A stretch of 64,000 nucleotides of DNA from Caryophanales bacterium UBA4682. Lineage in GTDB: Bacteria; Bacillota_I; Bacilli_A; RFN20; CAG-288. The stretch lies in NCBI GenBank assembly GCA_002404995.1, contig DHKY01000004.1:88613-152612 (forward strand), written 5' to 3'. The notes under the pieces were generated by a model. That model searched no databases and had not been told where the DNA came from. It worked only from the letters and a program-made list of their open reading frames with translations. Every line of letters starts with the position of its first letter. Positions within the stretch are counted from its first letter, which is position 1. The position numbers and the translations under genes are program-made. Shown here in pieces: positions 1 through 8,084 of this stretch.

Positions 1-133
1 GTTCGGGCATTGCCGAAAAACTCTCTACATATCCAACAACAATTCCAATATAATCATAGTACTCCACATAATGTCCTACTGCCGGATCACGTGGAACATA
101 AATTTTCTGTCTGATTTTGTATTTATGTTTCAT
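1..133 (-). CDS. Hypothetical protein, C-terminus beyond window
   Basis: The first 44 codons of a minus-strand gene run off the left edge. It starts at the ATG at 133-131 with AGGAG about 9 nt upstream. The visible protein is basic at first (MKHKYKIRQK) and then rich in Tyr, Val and Ile. No family is recognisable from this fragment. The clear ribosome binding site is the main support for a real gene. Confidence 0.5.
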   Translation of the reverse strand, partial: MKHKYKIRQKIYVPRDPAVGHYVEYYDYIGIVVGYVESFSAMPE

Positions 134-369
134 TGATTTTTGCTCCTATCAGGATATCTCTCTACCTCATCCCCATAGTCGGATTAACGTAAGAACCTGG
201 GTCCAAAAAAATGTGTTCATTTAAGAATATCAATAAATTTCTTTATGTTATTTAACGTGGCTTTCATATCGCAAAACCCAGATTGAAAAATCACTAGTTT
301 TTGGTGAACGACAAAAGTTTAAACTAAATTTGAAAGAAAAACAGACAAATTTCAAGTTTATTGATAAAA

Positions 370-873
370 TCAGTCCAAAGAAGTCTCTATGTCATCATAG
401 AGAACCATGATAGAAAAGCCTTTTTCCGGCAGGCGCTGCAAATTATTTTTCTGAATAGAATTCTGAATTTGATCTAAAGTCATCCTCTCTGGATAATAAT
501 AACCAAGAAAATTAAAAGGCACTTCTAGTTCCTCAAGATTGTCAAAAGACAATCCATATTCCGAAATGATTTGAAGCTTCTTCCTTGTATAATAGGCAGC
601 CGCTCTTGCTCTAAGATATTGATTCGCCCCATTTATATCTCCTGGAAAACGTGTTTCATATTCTTCTCGAATTCTAGCAGAATCGAAGTCGGAATCAAAC
701 ATTATTGAAATCTCTGTTCCCTTGATTTTCTGTTTCTGTAGTTCTGAGCGTTCCCTTAAAACATCACTATAATCAATAGAAGAATAAAGACAAGCACCAC
801 TGTCTTGAGCATTTGATTTAGTGCAGGCCACACATAGCCTTGCACAGCTTATAAGGAATATACTTTTCTTCAT
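370..873 (-). CDS. Secreted stand-alone homologue of the neighbouring subtilase propeptide
   Basis: This 167-aa protein begins with a signal sequence ending in LCVAC, which resembles a weak lipobox, so export and probably lipidation are likely. Residues about 50-160 align along their length with about residues 55-170 of the subtilase encoded just upstream: FDSDFDSA against FPDDFDSA, LRARAAAYYTRKK against LRSAAKKYFKELK, IISEYGL against IIDEYHI, LEVPFNF against FDVPYPF, and a closing LPEKGF against IPKEFAF. In the subtilase this segment lies before the catalytic domain, where S8 proteases carry an inhibitory, chaperoning propeptide. The gene starts 30 nt after the subtilase stop with its own GGGAG site, so the two are probably co-transcribed. 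The inference is a trans-acting inhibitor or folding partner. It could also be a protease remnant, but the frame is intact and the signal peptide is its own. Confidence 0.75.
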   Translation of the reverse strand: MKKSIFLISCARLCVACTKSNAQDSGACLYSSIDYSDVLRERSELQKQKIKGTEISIMFDSDFDSARIREEYETRFPGDINGANQYLRARAAAYYTRKKLQIISEYGLSFDNLEELEVPFNFLGYYYPERMTLDQIQNSIQKNNLQRLPEKGFSIMVLYDDIETSLD

Positions 874-903
874 CTGATTTTTCTCCCTTTTTACCTAAAG
901 TTT

Positions 904-2652
904 TCAAATTTCAAGGAGCATATAGGAAATAGCGCCACGGTCTTTTCCAGTAGTGTTTTTAGCCCCTTTTCTGCTAATTTTCAAAAAATAATCTCCGGAT
1001 TCAACTATTGTTTCAAAGCGCTCAACATTCGTACCTGTTGTTGAAGAGCAGGCAATCTCCTTCCCATCTTTTGTATATAGGGACAAATCATAATCTGTAA
1101 CATTGATTTTGCTTGACTGTGTAGAATCATCTACAACGGCTTCAGCGAACAAAAACGAAGAAGAAATAAACTTGCTTCTAGAATTAACATGTACAATATC
1201 GGTTTCGAAAAATCCGTTTGAATAATCCAAATCAAAGGAACTTATATTATTAACATTTTTGAAACTAGAATCATAACGGATAAGTCCTGCACCATATTTT
1301 TGATCAAAGCCCCCAATTTGTGGAAGACCGCTTGGATGTTGTGCGAAACTATTAGAATCAGACGTAGAAGTCAATAAAGCAAAAACACTTTCCGGATGCT
1401 GAATTAAACATGGATAGTTACGCATCAATTGAGCAATCTCCGAAGTGACAAGAGGAGTTGAGAAACTAGTCCCTTTTGAATAGCTATCATCATAGGGGAT
1501 ATTATATTCTCCTGGAGCAACGACATTGGGTTTTACTTGATTCTGATTTCTAGTTTTATACATTGAGAAATCACTAACTTCCGTGCCAGAAATATTAGTA
1601 GAGCCTACCGTAATTGCATTATAACAAGATCCTGGAACAGAGATTATTTCATATTCAGGGCTTTCGGAATTCCCTGAAGCGGCAACAAGCAATATATTAT
1701 TGTCTTTGGCTATTTTTTCGTACTTTGCCTGTAATAAATTGTATTTGTTCTTATTCCAAATTTCAGTATGATAACTCCTATTAACTATTTGAACACCTTT
1801 GTCAATCATTTCAGTCAAATTATTAAAAGCGCTATAAGTCGAGTCACCATACAGATAGCAATAGACATCGGAATTCGGACAAATTCCATCTGTTCCAGTA
1901 ATAATTGAAGCGACCTTACTTATATGGGAATATCTCCGCCAATCAGTGCCATTATCAAAAATAGTACAATTACTAAAATAACTTAAATTAGGTGATTTAA
2001 GATAATGTTCAGAAGATAATGGCTCTAAAATACCAATAGATGGGAAATCATCGCCAACTTCATTGATATGATTAAGACCTGTAACACTGACCGCCTTAGA
2101 AAAAGAATAATCCGGCTTATGCTCTGCGATTTCCAAATTAGAATCGGTTGCTTTTTTGTAAACATTAACAAAATCAAATGCAAATTCTTTAGGGATAGTA
2201 TAAATATTAATCTTATTTAAAAACCAGAAGTAATTATCAATAGAAATAGGTCCCTCATTAAATGAAAATGTAAAGAATGGGTAAGGGACATCAAAATCCA
2301 TCAAAGAATTAGGATTAATATGATACTCATCAATAATCTTGGTTTTTAATTCCTTGAAGTACTTTTTAGCTGCAGAACGTAGATTGAAATTAAGTTCAAT
2401 AGGGGAATAGGAATCTTCTTTCTCAAGCTGAGAAAGAACGTCAGCGGAATCAAAGTCATCCGGAAACCTAACAGACACTTCAGCATGATCAAAAACATCC
2501 GAATCATCCACAGTATCAATATAATTAAGCCCATCGTCATCAAAAACGGCATTTGAAATGTGGGAAGATAAGTCCATATTAATGCTACTCGTTGTTATAT
2601 TTTGAGGAAGTAAGAATAGTATGGCAAAGACAAAACTCCTTTTAATGTTCAA
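904..2652 (-). CDS. Secreted S8 (subtilisin-like) serine protease, TTG start
   Basis: This is a 582-aa predicted exported endopeptidase. The start chosen is TTG at 2652-2650 because a perfect AAGGAGG (2662-2668) lies 9 nt before it and a signal peptide (NIKRSFVFAILFLLPQ) follows. An ATG 20 codons upstream has no such site. The order is signal, propeptide-like region (about 50-175), S8 catalytic domain (about 200-440), then a C-terminal beta domain ending in GDYFLKISRKG, like pre-peptidase C-terminal domains. Catalytic His is about residue 243 (SHISKVASIITG), oxyanion Asn about 328 (VAASGN) and nucleophile Ser about 396 (GTSFSTP). Where S8 enzymes have the DTG aspartate this one reads IGILEPL, so the acid appears to be Glu about 210. 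A propeptide homologue follows immediately downstream. Confidence 0.85.
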   Translation of the reverse strand: MNIKRSFVFAILFLLPQNITTSSINMDLSSHISNAVFDDDGLNYIDTVDDSDVFDHAEVSVRFPDDFDSADVLSQLEKEDSYSPIELNFNLRSAAKKYFKELKTKIIDEYHINPNSLMDFDVPYPFFTFSFNEGPISIDNYFWFLNKINIYTIPKEFAFDFVNVYKKATDSNLEIAEHKPDYSFSKAVSVTGLNHINEVGDDFPSIGILEPLSSEHYLKSPNLSYFSNCTIFDNGTDWRRYSHISKVASIITGTDGICPNSDVYCYLYGDSTYSAFNNLTEMIDKGVQIVNRSYHTEIWNKNKYNLLQAKYEKIAKDNNILLVAASGNSESPEYEIISVPGSCYNAITVGSTNISGTEVSDFSMYKTRNQNQVKPNVVAPGEYNIPYDDSYSKGTSFSTPLVTSEIAQLMRNYPCLIQHPESVFALLTSTSDSNSFAQHPSGLPQIGGFDQKYGAGLIRYDSSFKNVNNISSFDLDYSNGFFETDIVHVNSRSKFISSSFLFAEAVVDDSTQSSKINVTDYDLSLYTKDGKEIACSSTTGTNVERFETIVESGDYFLKISRKGAKNTTGKDRGAISYMLLEI

Positions 2653-2734
2653 TTTGTTAGTCCTCCTTAAAATTATAATATTAGTTAAAATTACAGTTGC
2701 AATAATAAGCATAAAAAAAGAAGGTTAGTTGCAA

Positions 2735-2748
2735 TTAAAGCGCTTTCA
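2735..2748. promoter_or_regulatory. cre-like palindrome upstream of the subtilase
   Basis: TTAAAGCGCTTTCA matches the CcpA cre consensus TGWAANCGNTNWCA at 13 of 14 positions; the second base is T instead of G. It lies about 83 nt upstream of the subtilase TTG start. This suggests carbon-catabolite control of the protease, but one such near match could arise by chance in AT-rich DNA. Confidence 0.35.
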
Positions 2749-3319
2749 TAGAATGCATATTTAAAAAGAAGGATAAACAATAGCTTTGTTGTCCTCCATA
2801 TGGGTAATGTTATAAAATCCCAAGGCCGTTTAAGGTTCCCTTGTGCTGAATAAAAGGCATTCCAGAGGAAAAAGATGGGGAACGTGAAATTTGACAGATT
2901 CCTGTCGATTTTTCTACAGAACAATCTGCATTTTATGGAAAGGCCTTAGAAGATGGAAGGCTTTCGCCCATTAGCAACAGCTTATCTTTCTAAAATTTTA
3001 AAAAAGTCACAAGTGTTCCGCATTTTTAGGAACCTTTATTATTCAAGACAACAAAAGCATTGTTTTCAGAAACTCTATTATTATAAAGAATTTCAGACTA
3101 AATCATTATTTAGCCATCAAATTTAGAATTGAATAATTTTAAAAATCAATAAAGATATATGAATTCCTTTTAAAATGACTTCATCAACGGGTATTCCTGG
3201 CTGAGAACGAAGATTGGAAAGGACGGAGGTGGGGACCTCGGCAAGCCGAAAAGAAAAGGATAACGGACAGAAATACATTATTTCTCAAAATGTAACAATT
3301 TACAAATTCCTAAACAACG
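2749..3319. other. Gene-poor intergenic stretch
   Basis: No convincing gene is seen. A 77-codon minus-strand frame (2924-2691) is rich in Leu/Phe and could be a fragment of a multi-pass membrane protein, but it has no ribosome binding site. A 51-codon frame (3278-3123, minus) also lacks a site. A GC-rich patch at 3210-3245 can form two small hairpins (GAGGT with ACCTC, CGGC with GCCG) in otherwise AT-rich DNA. Both may be relics of deleted genes. Confidence 0.5.
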
Positions 3320-3320
3320 C

Positions 3321-3347
3321 AAAAAGCTGCCTTTTTGGGCAGCTTTT
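3321..3347 (-). terminator. Rho-independent terminator of the catabolic operon
   Basis: A perfect 10-bp stem, AAAAGCTGCC paired with GGCAGCTTTT around a 6-nt loop, lies 15 nt after the uxuA stop. It ends in Ts on the minus strand and closes the operon. Confidence 0.9.
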
Positions 3348-3361
3348 GCTTTCAAAAGAAA

Positions 3362-4411
3362 CTACTTATTCTTCTTCCTGAACTCGTACCTCTCGAAGAG
3401 CCCGTTGATATAGGCGCATCCCAAGGAACGATCGTAGAGACCATAACCCGGTTTTCCGTTCTCGCCGAAGATATTCCGGCCATGATCCGGACGGACATAG
3501 CCATCGAATCCGTTGTCGCAAGCGGATTTGACAATAGCAGCCCTGTTCAAGGAACCATCTTTCGTACAATGTCCGACTTCACAGAAGGAATCATGATCAT
3601 CCGTCCACTTGACATTACGTAAGTGTAGGAAATGAACACGACCCTGCTTCGAGTATTTCCCGACCCTGTGGACAATGTCGTTGCTTCTCTTTGCACCGAA
3701 GGATCCAGTGCAAAGAGTGAGTCCGTTACGAGTCGATGGAACAGCAGCAAATAATCGGTCCAGATCCTCTTCGCCTGTGATGATACGCGGAAGATGGAAA
3801 ACATCCCACGGTGGATCATCCGGGTGGATTGCCCTGTTCACATCACATTCCTCACAGACAGGAATAATCCGTTTGAGGAAATAGACAAGATTGTCAAACA
3901 GCTGTTCATGGGAAACAGACTGATACTGAGACAGAAGGGATTGCAGTTCTTCCGGCGTGTAGGATTCATCCCAACCTGGAAGATGCAGATGTTTTGGATC
4001 AACCTTGACAAAATCCTCATAGGAATAACTTAAAGAGTTGCTGCCATCGGCATTCTGATGGTGCCTGTCGGTTCTCAGCCAATCGAAGACGGGCCTAAAA
4101 TTATAGCAGACGCATTTAACACCGACTTTAGCGCAGCGACGGATATTCTCGATGTAGTTATCGATATAGTGATCACGAGTCGGTTTTCCCATCTTGATAT
4201 CTTCATGAACAGGAATAGACTCAATGACTTCCCTAGCCAAGCCATGGTCATTGGCATCCTTTTTGAGCTTTTCTAAGGATTCCCTAGGCCAGACTTCACC
4301 GACTTTGACATCATAGACAGCTGTTACGACACCAGACCTATTTGGAATTTCACGGATATACGTCAATGGAATGGAATCACTCGGTCCATACCAGCGGAAG
4401 GTAAGTTTCAT
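3362..4411 (-). CDS. uxuA: D-mannonate dehydratase
   Basis: This 349-aa cytosolic enzyme converts D-mannonate to 2-keto-3-deoxygluconate in the glucuronate branch of hexuronate catabolism. The sequence matches UxuA over its length: an N-terminal TIM-barrel start (MKLTFRWYGPSDSI), a metal-site region with CVCYNF (about 100-105), HPDDPP (196-201), LCTGS (233-237), HLRN (263-266) and RPDHGR (307-312). It is the last gene of the operon, 15 nt after the flavoprotein gene. With the SDR reductase at 7222-8067 it gives two successive steps, fructuronate to mannonate to KDG. The isomerase (UxaC) and KDG kinase/aldolase are not in the window. Confidence 0.93.
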   Translation of the reverse strand: MKLTFRWYGPSDSIPLTYIREIPNRSGVVTAVYDVKVGEVWPRESLEKLKKDANDHGLAREVIESIPVHEDIKMGKPTRDHYIDNYIENIRRCAKVGVKCVCYNFRPVFDWLRTDRHHQNADGSNSLSYSYEDFVKVDPKHLHLPGWDESYTPEELQSLLSQYQSVSHEQLFDNLVYFLKRIIPVCEECDVNRAIHPDDPPWDVFHLPRIITGEEDLDRLFAAVPSTRNGLTLCTGSFGAKRSNDIVHRVGKYSKQGRVHFLHLRNVKWTDDHDSFCEVGHCTKDGSLNRAAIVKSACDNGFDGYVRPDHGRNIFGENGKPGYGLYDRSLGCAYINGLFERYEFRKKNK

Positions 4412-4426
4412 CTTTGCCTCCCTAGA

Positions 4427-6370
4427 TTAGTTAATGGAGTTTGCAGCATCGTAAGCCGACTTAATGGCATGATCGATGTTGGACGGGCGGTCGCCACCGC
4501 AATCACCGACATAAACGATGTTGGCATTGACACCTTCTAAGTCAATCTTATTCTTCTGAGAAGCTAAAGCGTTGACAATGGTATCGCAAGGAATCTCAAT
4601 GGTCTCAATCGCCTGGCCGTTATCATCAAGCTTATCGCAGGTTAAGCCATGGATATCCATCTTGACAATCTTAGTCTTAACAAGCTGCTTGACATTGTGA
4701 TCTGCAAAATCTTTTTGCATGGTAGGAAGAATGGTATTGCTTTCTTCCTTTGCGATTTTATCCATCCTCTCGACGATGGTGACATCATATCCTTTATCAG
4801 CAAGATACTCGGCTGTCTCTGCGCCGACAAGTCCGCCGCCGCAGACAGCAACAGAGCCATAGACGATTTCCTTGTTGTCTAAGACATCCCAGGCAGAGAC
4901 AACGTTCTCGCCATCGATTCCGGGAATGTGCGGAACAAGGTTATGAGCACCGATAGCAACAATGATATCAGAATAGTTCTTGGCTAATTCCTTGGTGAAC
5001 TCCACGCCAAGATGGATCTTGACATTAAGAGTCGGAAGAACGCGATCATAGAAATTGAGGATACGGCGCCTTTCCTCTTTGCGGGGAGGAACAGCAGCGA
5101 TATTGATTTGTCCGCCAAGCCGATAGCTCTTCTCATACAAGTCAACCTTGTGACCTTTCAAAGCGAGAACACGGGCAGCCTCTAAACCAGCGATACCTCC
5201 ACCGACAACAGCAACAGTACGAGGATTGACTGCCTTTGTAATCGAACGGGTTGCCTCATATCCGTTCTCGGCATTTAAAACACAGGAAAGGAACTGACCT
5301 TTCTGGATCCTGTCAGTGCAGCCCTTATTGCAATTGATGCACTGACGGATAAGATAATCCTTACCCTCAGAAATCTTATTGGCGATATCCGGATCCGTAA
5401 GGTGATTACGGCCAAAAGCAACAATATCGCAGACGTTCTGTTCTAACAGGCTTTCTGCAGCTTTGACGGTGCAGATACGACCGACGATAGAGACCGGGAT
5501 AGAGACAGCGGCTTTGATTTCTTTGGCTTCTTCGACCCTGAATCCATAAGCACGGGTTCCCATCGCTGGAATCGTATCGTTCCTATTGCCAGTGTGGTTT
5601 GCCTGAGCGACATGGATCCTGTCGACACCATTTTCCTCTAAAAGCTTTGCAAGCTTAACAGCTTCTTCGATGACAAGACCGCCTTTGCCCTGATAGGTTC
5701 CGTCTTTTCTCTTGGTGACAATCGGAAGCTTATAGTCAATTGTGATATCTGGTGCGCCTTCTTTGATGGCTTTGACGAATTCAAGTGCAAAACGGGTACG
5801 GTTTTCAAAGCTTCCTCCGTATGCATCCGTACGATGGTTGAGAATCGTTGAGCAGAGGCTTCCGACAACACGGTCGCCATGAACTTCGATAACATCGACG
5901 CCGGCCTCATAAGCACGGTGAGCACAGGCTTTGACATGTTCTAAAATAGAGGCGAGCTTCTCCGGAGTAACTTCATCCGTGAAGTGAAGCCTGTCATGAT
6001 GGAGCTTGGCAAAGGCTTCATTGCGTTTGCCCTGCTTAATGAAGTTGATGATGGCTTCAGTATCATATTCTGGATGGAAGATCTGAAGACCAAGCTTGGC
6101 TCCGTAGGCATGGACAGAATCCGCTAATGCCTTAAAAGACCCAATCTGCTCATCGCAGAAAAGCTTCGGAGTCGGAGAAACAGTATTGACCGGAACAACA
6201 TCACCGACAACAATATAGCCGACGCCGCCTTTGGCTAATCGGGTATAGAAAGTCCGGGAATGTTCTCCAATGGAGCCATCACGTTCTTCGTAACCAGTGG
6301 TGAGCGGCGGGAACCTGATACGGTTCTTAAGTGTAATCTTACCGACTTTGATTGGTTCTGTAATTTTCAT
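4427..6370 (-). CDS. Old Yellow Enzyme-type NADH:flavin oxidoreductase with Fe-S cluster
   Basis: This 647-aa multidomain flavoenzyme belongs to the 2,4-dienoyl-CoA reductase/2-enoate reductase family. Residues 1-330 form the FMN-binding barrel (VKVGKITLKNRIRFPP start, and VIEVHGD and RTRFALEFVKAI motifs). A 4Fe-4S ligand set follows near residue 345 (CINCNKGC, then LSCVLN). Two Rossmann folds come next, FAD at about 385 (VVGGGIAGLEAARVLA) and NAD(P)H at about 505 (VCGGGLVGAETAEYLA). Family members reduce activated C=C bonds and act in the cytosol. It sits between the HAD gene and uxuA with a short gap. Such an enzyme is not part of the classical uronate pathway, so its substrate is open. An unsaturated or aromatic part of the imported compound is one possibility. 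Confidence 0.88.
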   Translation of the reverse strand: MKITEPIKVGKITLKNRIRFPPLTTGYEERDGSIGEHSRTFYTRLAKGGVGYIVVGDVVPVNTVSPTPKLFCDEQIGSFKALADSVHAYGAKLGLQIFHPEYDTEAIINFIKQGKRNEAFAKLHHDRLHFTDEVTPEKLASILEHVKACAHRAYEAGVDVIEVHGDRVVGSLCSTILNHRTDAYGGSFENRTRFALEFVKAIKEGAPDITIDYKLPIVTKRKDGTYQGKGGLVIEEAVKLAKLLEENGVDRIHVAQANHTGNRNDTIPAMGTRAYGFRVEEAKEIKAAVSIPVSIVGRICTVKAAESLLEQNVCDIVAFGRNHLTDPDIANKISEGKDYLIRQCINCNKGCTDRIQKGQFLSCVLNAENGYEATRSITKAVNPRTVAVVGGGIAGLEAARVLALKGHKVDLYEKSYRLGGQINIAAVPPRKEERRRILNFYDRVLPTLNVKIHLGVEFTKELAKNYSDIIVAIGAHNLVPHIPGIDGENVVSAWDVLDNKEIVYGSVAVCGGGLVGAETAEYLADKGYDVTIVERMDKIAKEESNTILPTMQKDFADHNVKQLVKTKIVKMDIHGLTCDKLDDNGQAIETIEIPCDTIVNALASQKNKIDLEGVNANIVYVGDCGGDRPSNIDHAIKSAYDAANSIN

Positions 6371-6392
6371 ATTTTTTACCTCTTCTGCTGTC

Positions 6393-7220
6393 TTATTTCA
6401 GGCAGTCAAAGAACTTTTTATAGAGTTGTTCCTGATACTCTGTCGTAAATGTATGAGAAAGAAGATGTGGAAGTCCTTCTTTGTAGAATTCCTCCCAGGA
6501 TTCCTTTTCGTGACCGGGAAAAATCGGGAAGAAATGGACACCATTTGCCTTGCTTGCATCGATATCGCCAAGCGCATCTCCAAGCCTGACGGCATTATCC
6601 TTCTCGTATCCGCAGTCCAAGGCTTTATGGATGATCCTGTCTTTCTTGCCGACACTCTGGCAGGCAACGAATCGGAACAGCGAATAGATTCCGGCACCCT
6701 TCCATTCTTCATTGACGGCGCCTTCGTTCGCCGAGCTGACTCCCACTAAGTCTACTTTATCCTTGATTTGATTGATGATATTTTTCACTGGAGCAAAAGG
6801 CTGACCTAGAGGAAGAAGTGAAATACGGCGATTGACTTCATCCGACCACTGCAGGGCAAGCTTCCTGCAAAGATTGTCTTTCTCACAGACTTCCCTATGT
6901 TCCTTCAAAGCTCTAGGTGAAAGTTCCTTCGTGGTTTTAACCCAAAGAGCGAAGTTATCTTTTCCAGGATAGGAATATCCGAACTTCCTAACATAGTCGA
7001 GAATATCGTTCAGACCTTGGAAACGATTGATTCCACGGGTGATGGAATAGAGATTGATTCTGTTCCACTCTTTGAGAATCTCATCTTTGTGGTCTTTGAT
7101 TGAGTAGACATCGATGAAGCTAGGACCAAAGCAGTTATAGTGCTTGATGGTCCTAGTATCCATGACAGTGCCATCGCTGTCCATGCAAACAAGAAAATCA
7201 GATTTCTTCTCGAACAGCAT
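6393..7220 (-). CDS. HAD-superfamily hydrolase
   Basis: The 275-aa product has HAD motif I as CMDSDGTVMD near its N-terminus, motif II as VGVSSAN and motif IV as RLGDALGDIDASKANG, so it is probably a phosphatase or phosphonatase-like enzyme with a large cap between motifs I and II. The start at 7220 is chosen because the ATG sits one base after the SDR stop (TAGAATG) and the protein begins MLFEKKSDFLVCMDSDGT. Longer in-frame starts lie inside the SDR gene. The unusual DSDGT replaces the common DxDGT with intact Asp residues. The substrate is unknown; within this operon a sugar phosphate is likely. Confidence 0.8.
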   Translation of the reverse strand: MLFEKKSDFLVCMDSDGTVMDTRTIKHYNCFGPSFIDVYSIKDHKDEILKEWNRINLYSITRGINRFQGLNDILDYVRKFGYSYPGKDNFALWVKTTKELSPRALKEHREVCEKDNLCRKLALQWSDEVNRRISLLPLGQPFAPVKNIINQIKDKVDLVGVSSANEGAVNEEWKGAGIYSLFRFVACQSVGKKDRIIHKALDCGYEKDNAVRLGDALGDIDASKANGVHFFPIFPGHEKESWEEFYKEGLPHLLSHTFTTEYQEQLYKKFFDCLK

Positions 7221-7221
7221 T

Positions 7222-8067
7222 CTAGACTCCAGAATAAGAAGAGAAGCCACCATCAATCGGAAGGACAACGCCAGTCACAAATCCGGCAGCCTCTGGACTG
7301 GAAAGGAATAAGACGGCTCCGCCTAAATCCTCAACAACGCCAAAGCGTCCCATCGGAGTAGCAGCTAAGATCTTGCCAGTACGAGCTGTCGGTGTTCCAT
7401 CTGGATTCCAAAGAAGCTTTTCGTTCTGTTTCGTAGAGAAGAAGCCCGGAGCAATTGCATTGACACGGATTCCGACATGAGAGAAGTGGACAGCCAGCCA
7501 TTTGGTGAAATTGGAGACAGCGGCTTTAGCACCAGAATATGCAGGAATCTTAGTTAAAGGAGTAAAGGCATTCCTAGAGGAAATATTGAGAATGGAGCAA
7601 TCCTTACGTCCAATCCTATCCGATGCAAAGATCTGAGTCGGAAGAAGAGTTCCGAGGAAGTTGAGATTGAAAACAAACTCGACTCCGCTTTCATCAAGTT
7701 CAAAGAAGCTCTTAATTCCTTTCTTGGCATCATCAAGTTCAGCGAACTCATTGTCCGTGGTAGCACGGGGATTGTTTCCACCAGCTCCGTTGACAAGAAT
7801 ATCGCAAGGTCCTAGATCCTTTAGAATCTGCTCATGGCAGGCAGTAAGGGAATCCTTTTTCAGGACATTTGCCTCATAGCCATAGGCAACGTATCCTTCC
7901 TCACGGAGGACCTTGGCATTTTTCTCTGCACTCTCTTTGTTGAGGTCAAGAAGAGCAACCTTAGCTCCGCTCTCTGCATAAATGCGTGCCAGATAAGAGC
8001 AGATGACTCCTCCGGCACCAGTGATAACGACAACTTTGTCTTTCAAATTAACCTGAATCGGTAACAT
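7222..8067 (-). CDS. SDR-family fructuronate/mannonate oxidoreductase
   Basis: This is a 281-aa classical short-chain dehydrogenase. The Rossmann start is VVVITGAGGVICSYLAR, followed by NGAGG near 95, catalytic Ser in NISSRNAF and YSGAK (Tyr/Lys), and a C-terminal GFVTGVVLPIDGGFSSYSGV. The GGNNPRATT stretch after the NAG motif is typical of the YjmF/UxuB-like SDRs of Bacillota that reduce fructuronate to mannonate. Adjacency to uxuA supports this role. The start at 8067 has AAAGGAG about 8 nt upstream; a longer frame reaches 8118 inside the GH3 gene. Exact substrate specificity cannot be read from sequence. Confidence 0.85.
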   Translation of the reverse strand: MLPIQVNLKDKVVVITGAGGVICSYLARIYAESGAKVALLDLNKESAEKNAKVLREEGYVAYGYEANVLKKDSLTACHEQILKDLGPCDILVNGAGGNNPRATTDNEFAELDDAKKGIKSFFELDESGVEFVFNLNFLGTLLPTQIFASDRIGRKDCSILNISSRNAFTPLTKIPAYSGAKAAVSNFTKWLAVHFSHVGIRVNAIAPGFFSTKQNEKLLWNPDGTPTARTGKILAATPMGRFGVVEDLGGAVLFLSSPEAAGFVTGVVLPIDGGFSSYSGV

Positions 8068-8084
8068 CTTAATTTTCTCCTTTA

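Noticed and set aside
2691..2924. 77-codon minus-strand frame rich in Leu and Phe before the subtilase
   Set aside because: No ribosome binding site, it overlaps the subtilase leader, and hydrophobic frames are common in AT-rich DNA. At best a fragment of an old membrane protein gene.
3210..3245. GC-rich double hairpin as a possible small RNA
   Set aside because: Stems are only 4-5 bp, there is no promoter or terminator around it and no match to a known RNA class.
3123..3278. 51-codon minus-strand frame in the gap before uxuA
   Set aside because: No ribosome binding site and no recognisable motif.
6297..6749. Plus-strand 150-codon frame
   Set aside because: It is antisense to the HAD and OYE genes, both of which have clear family motifs and ribosome binding sites.
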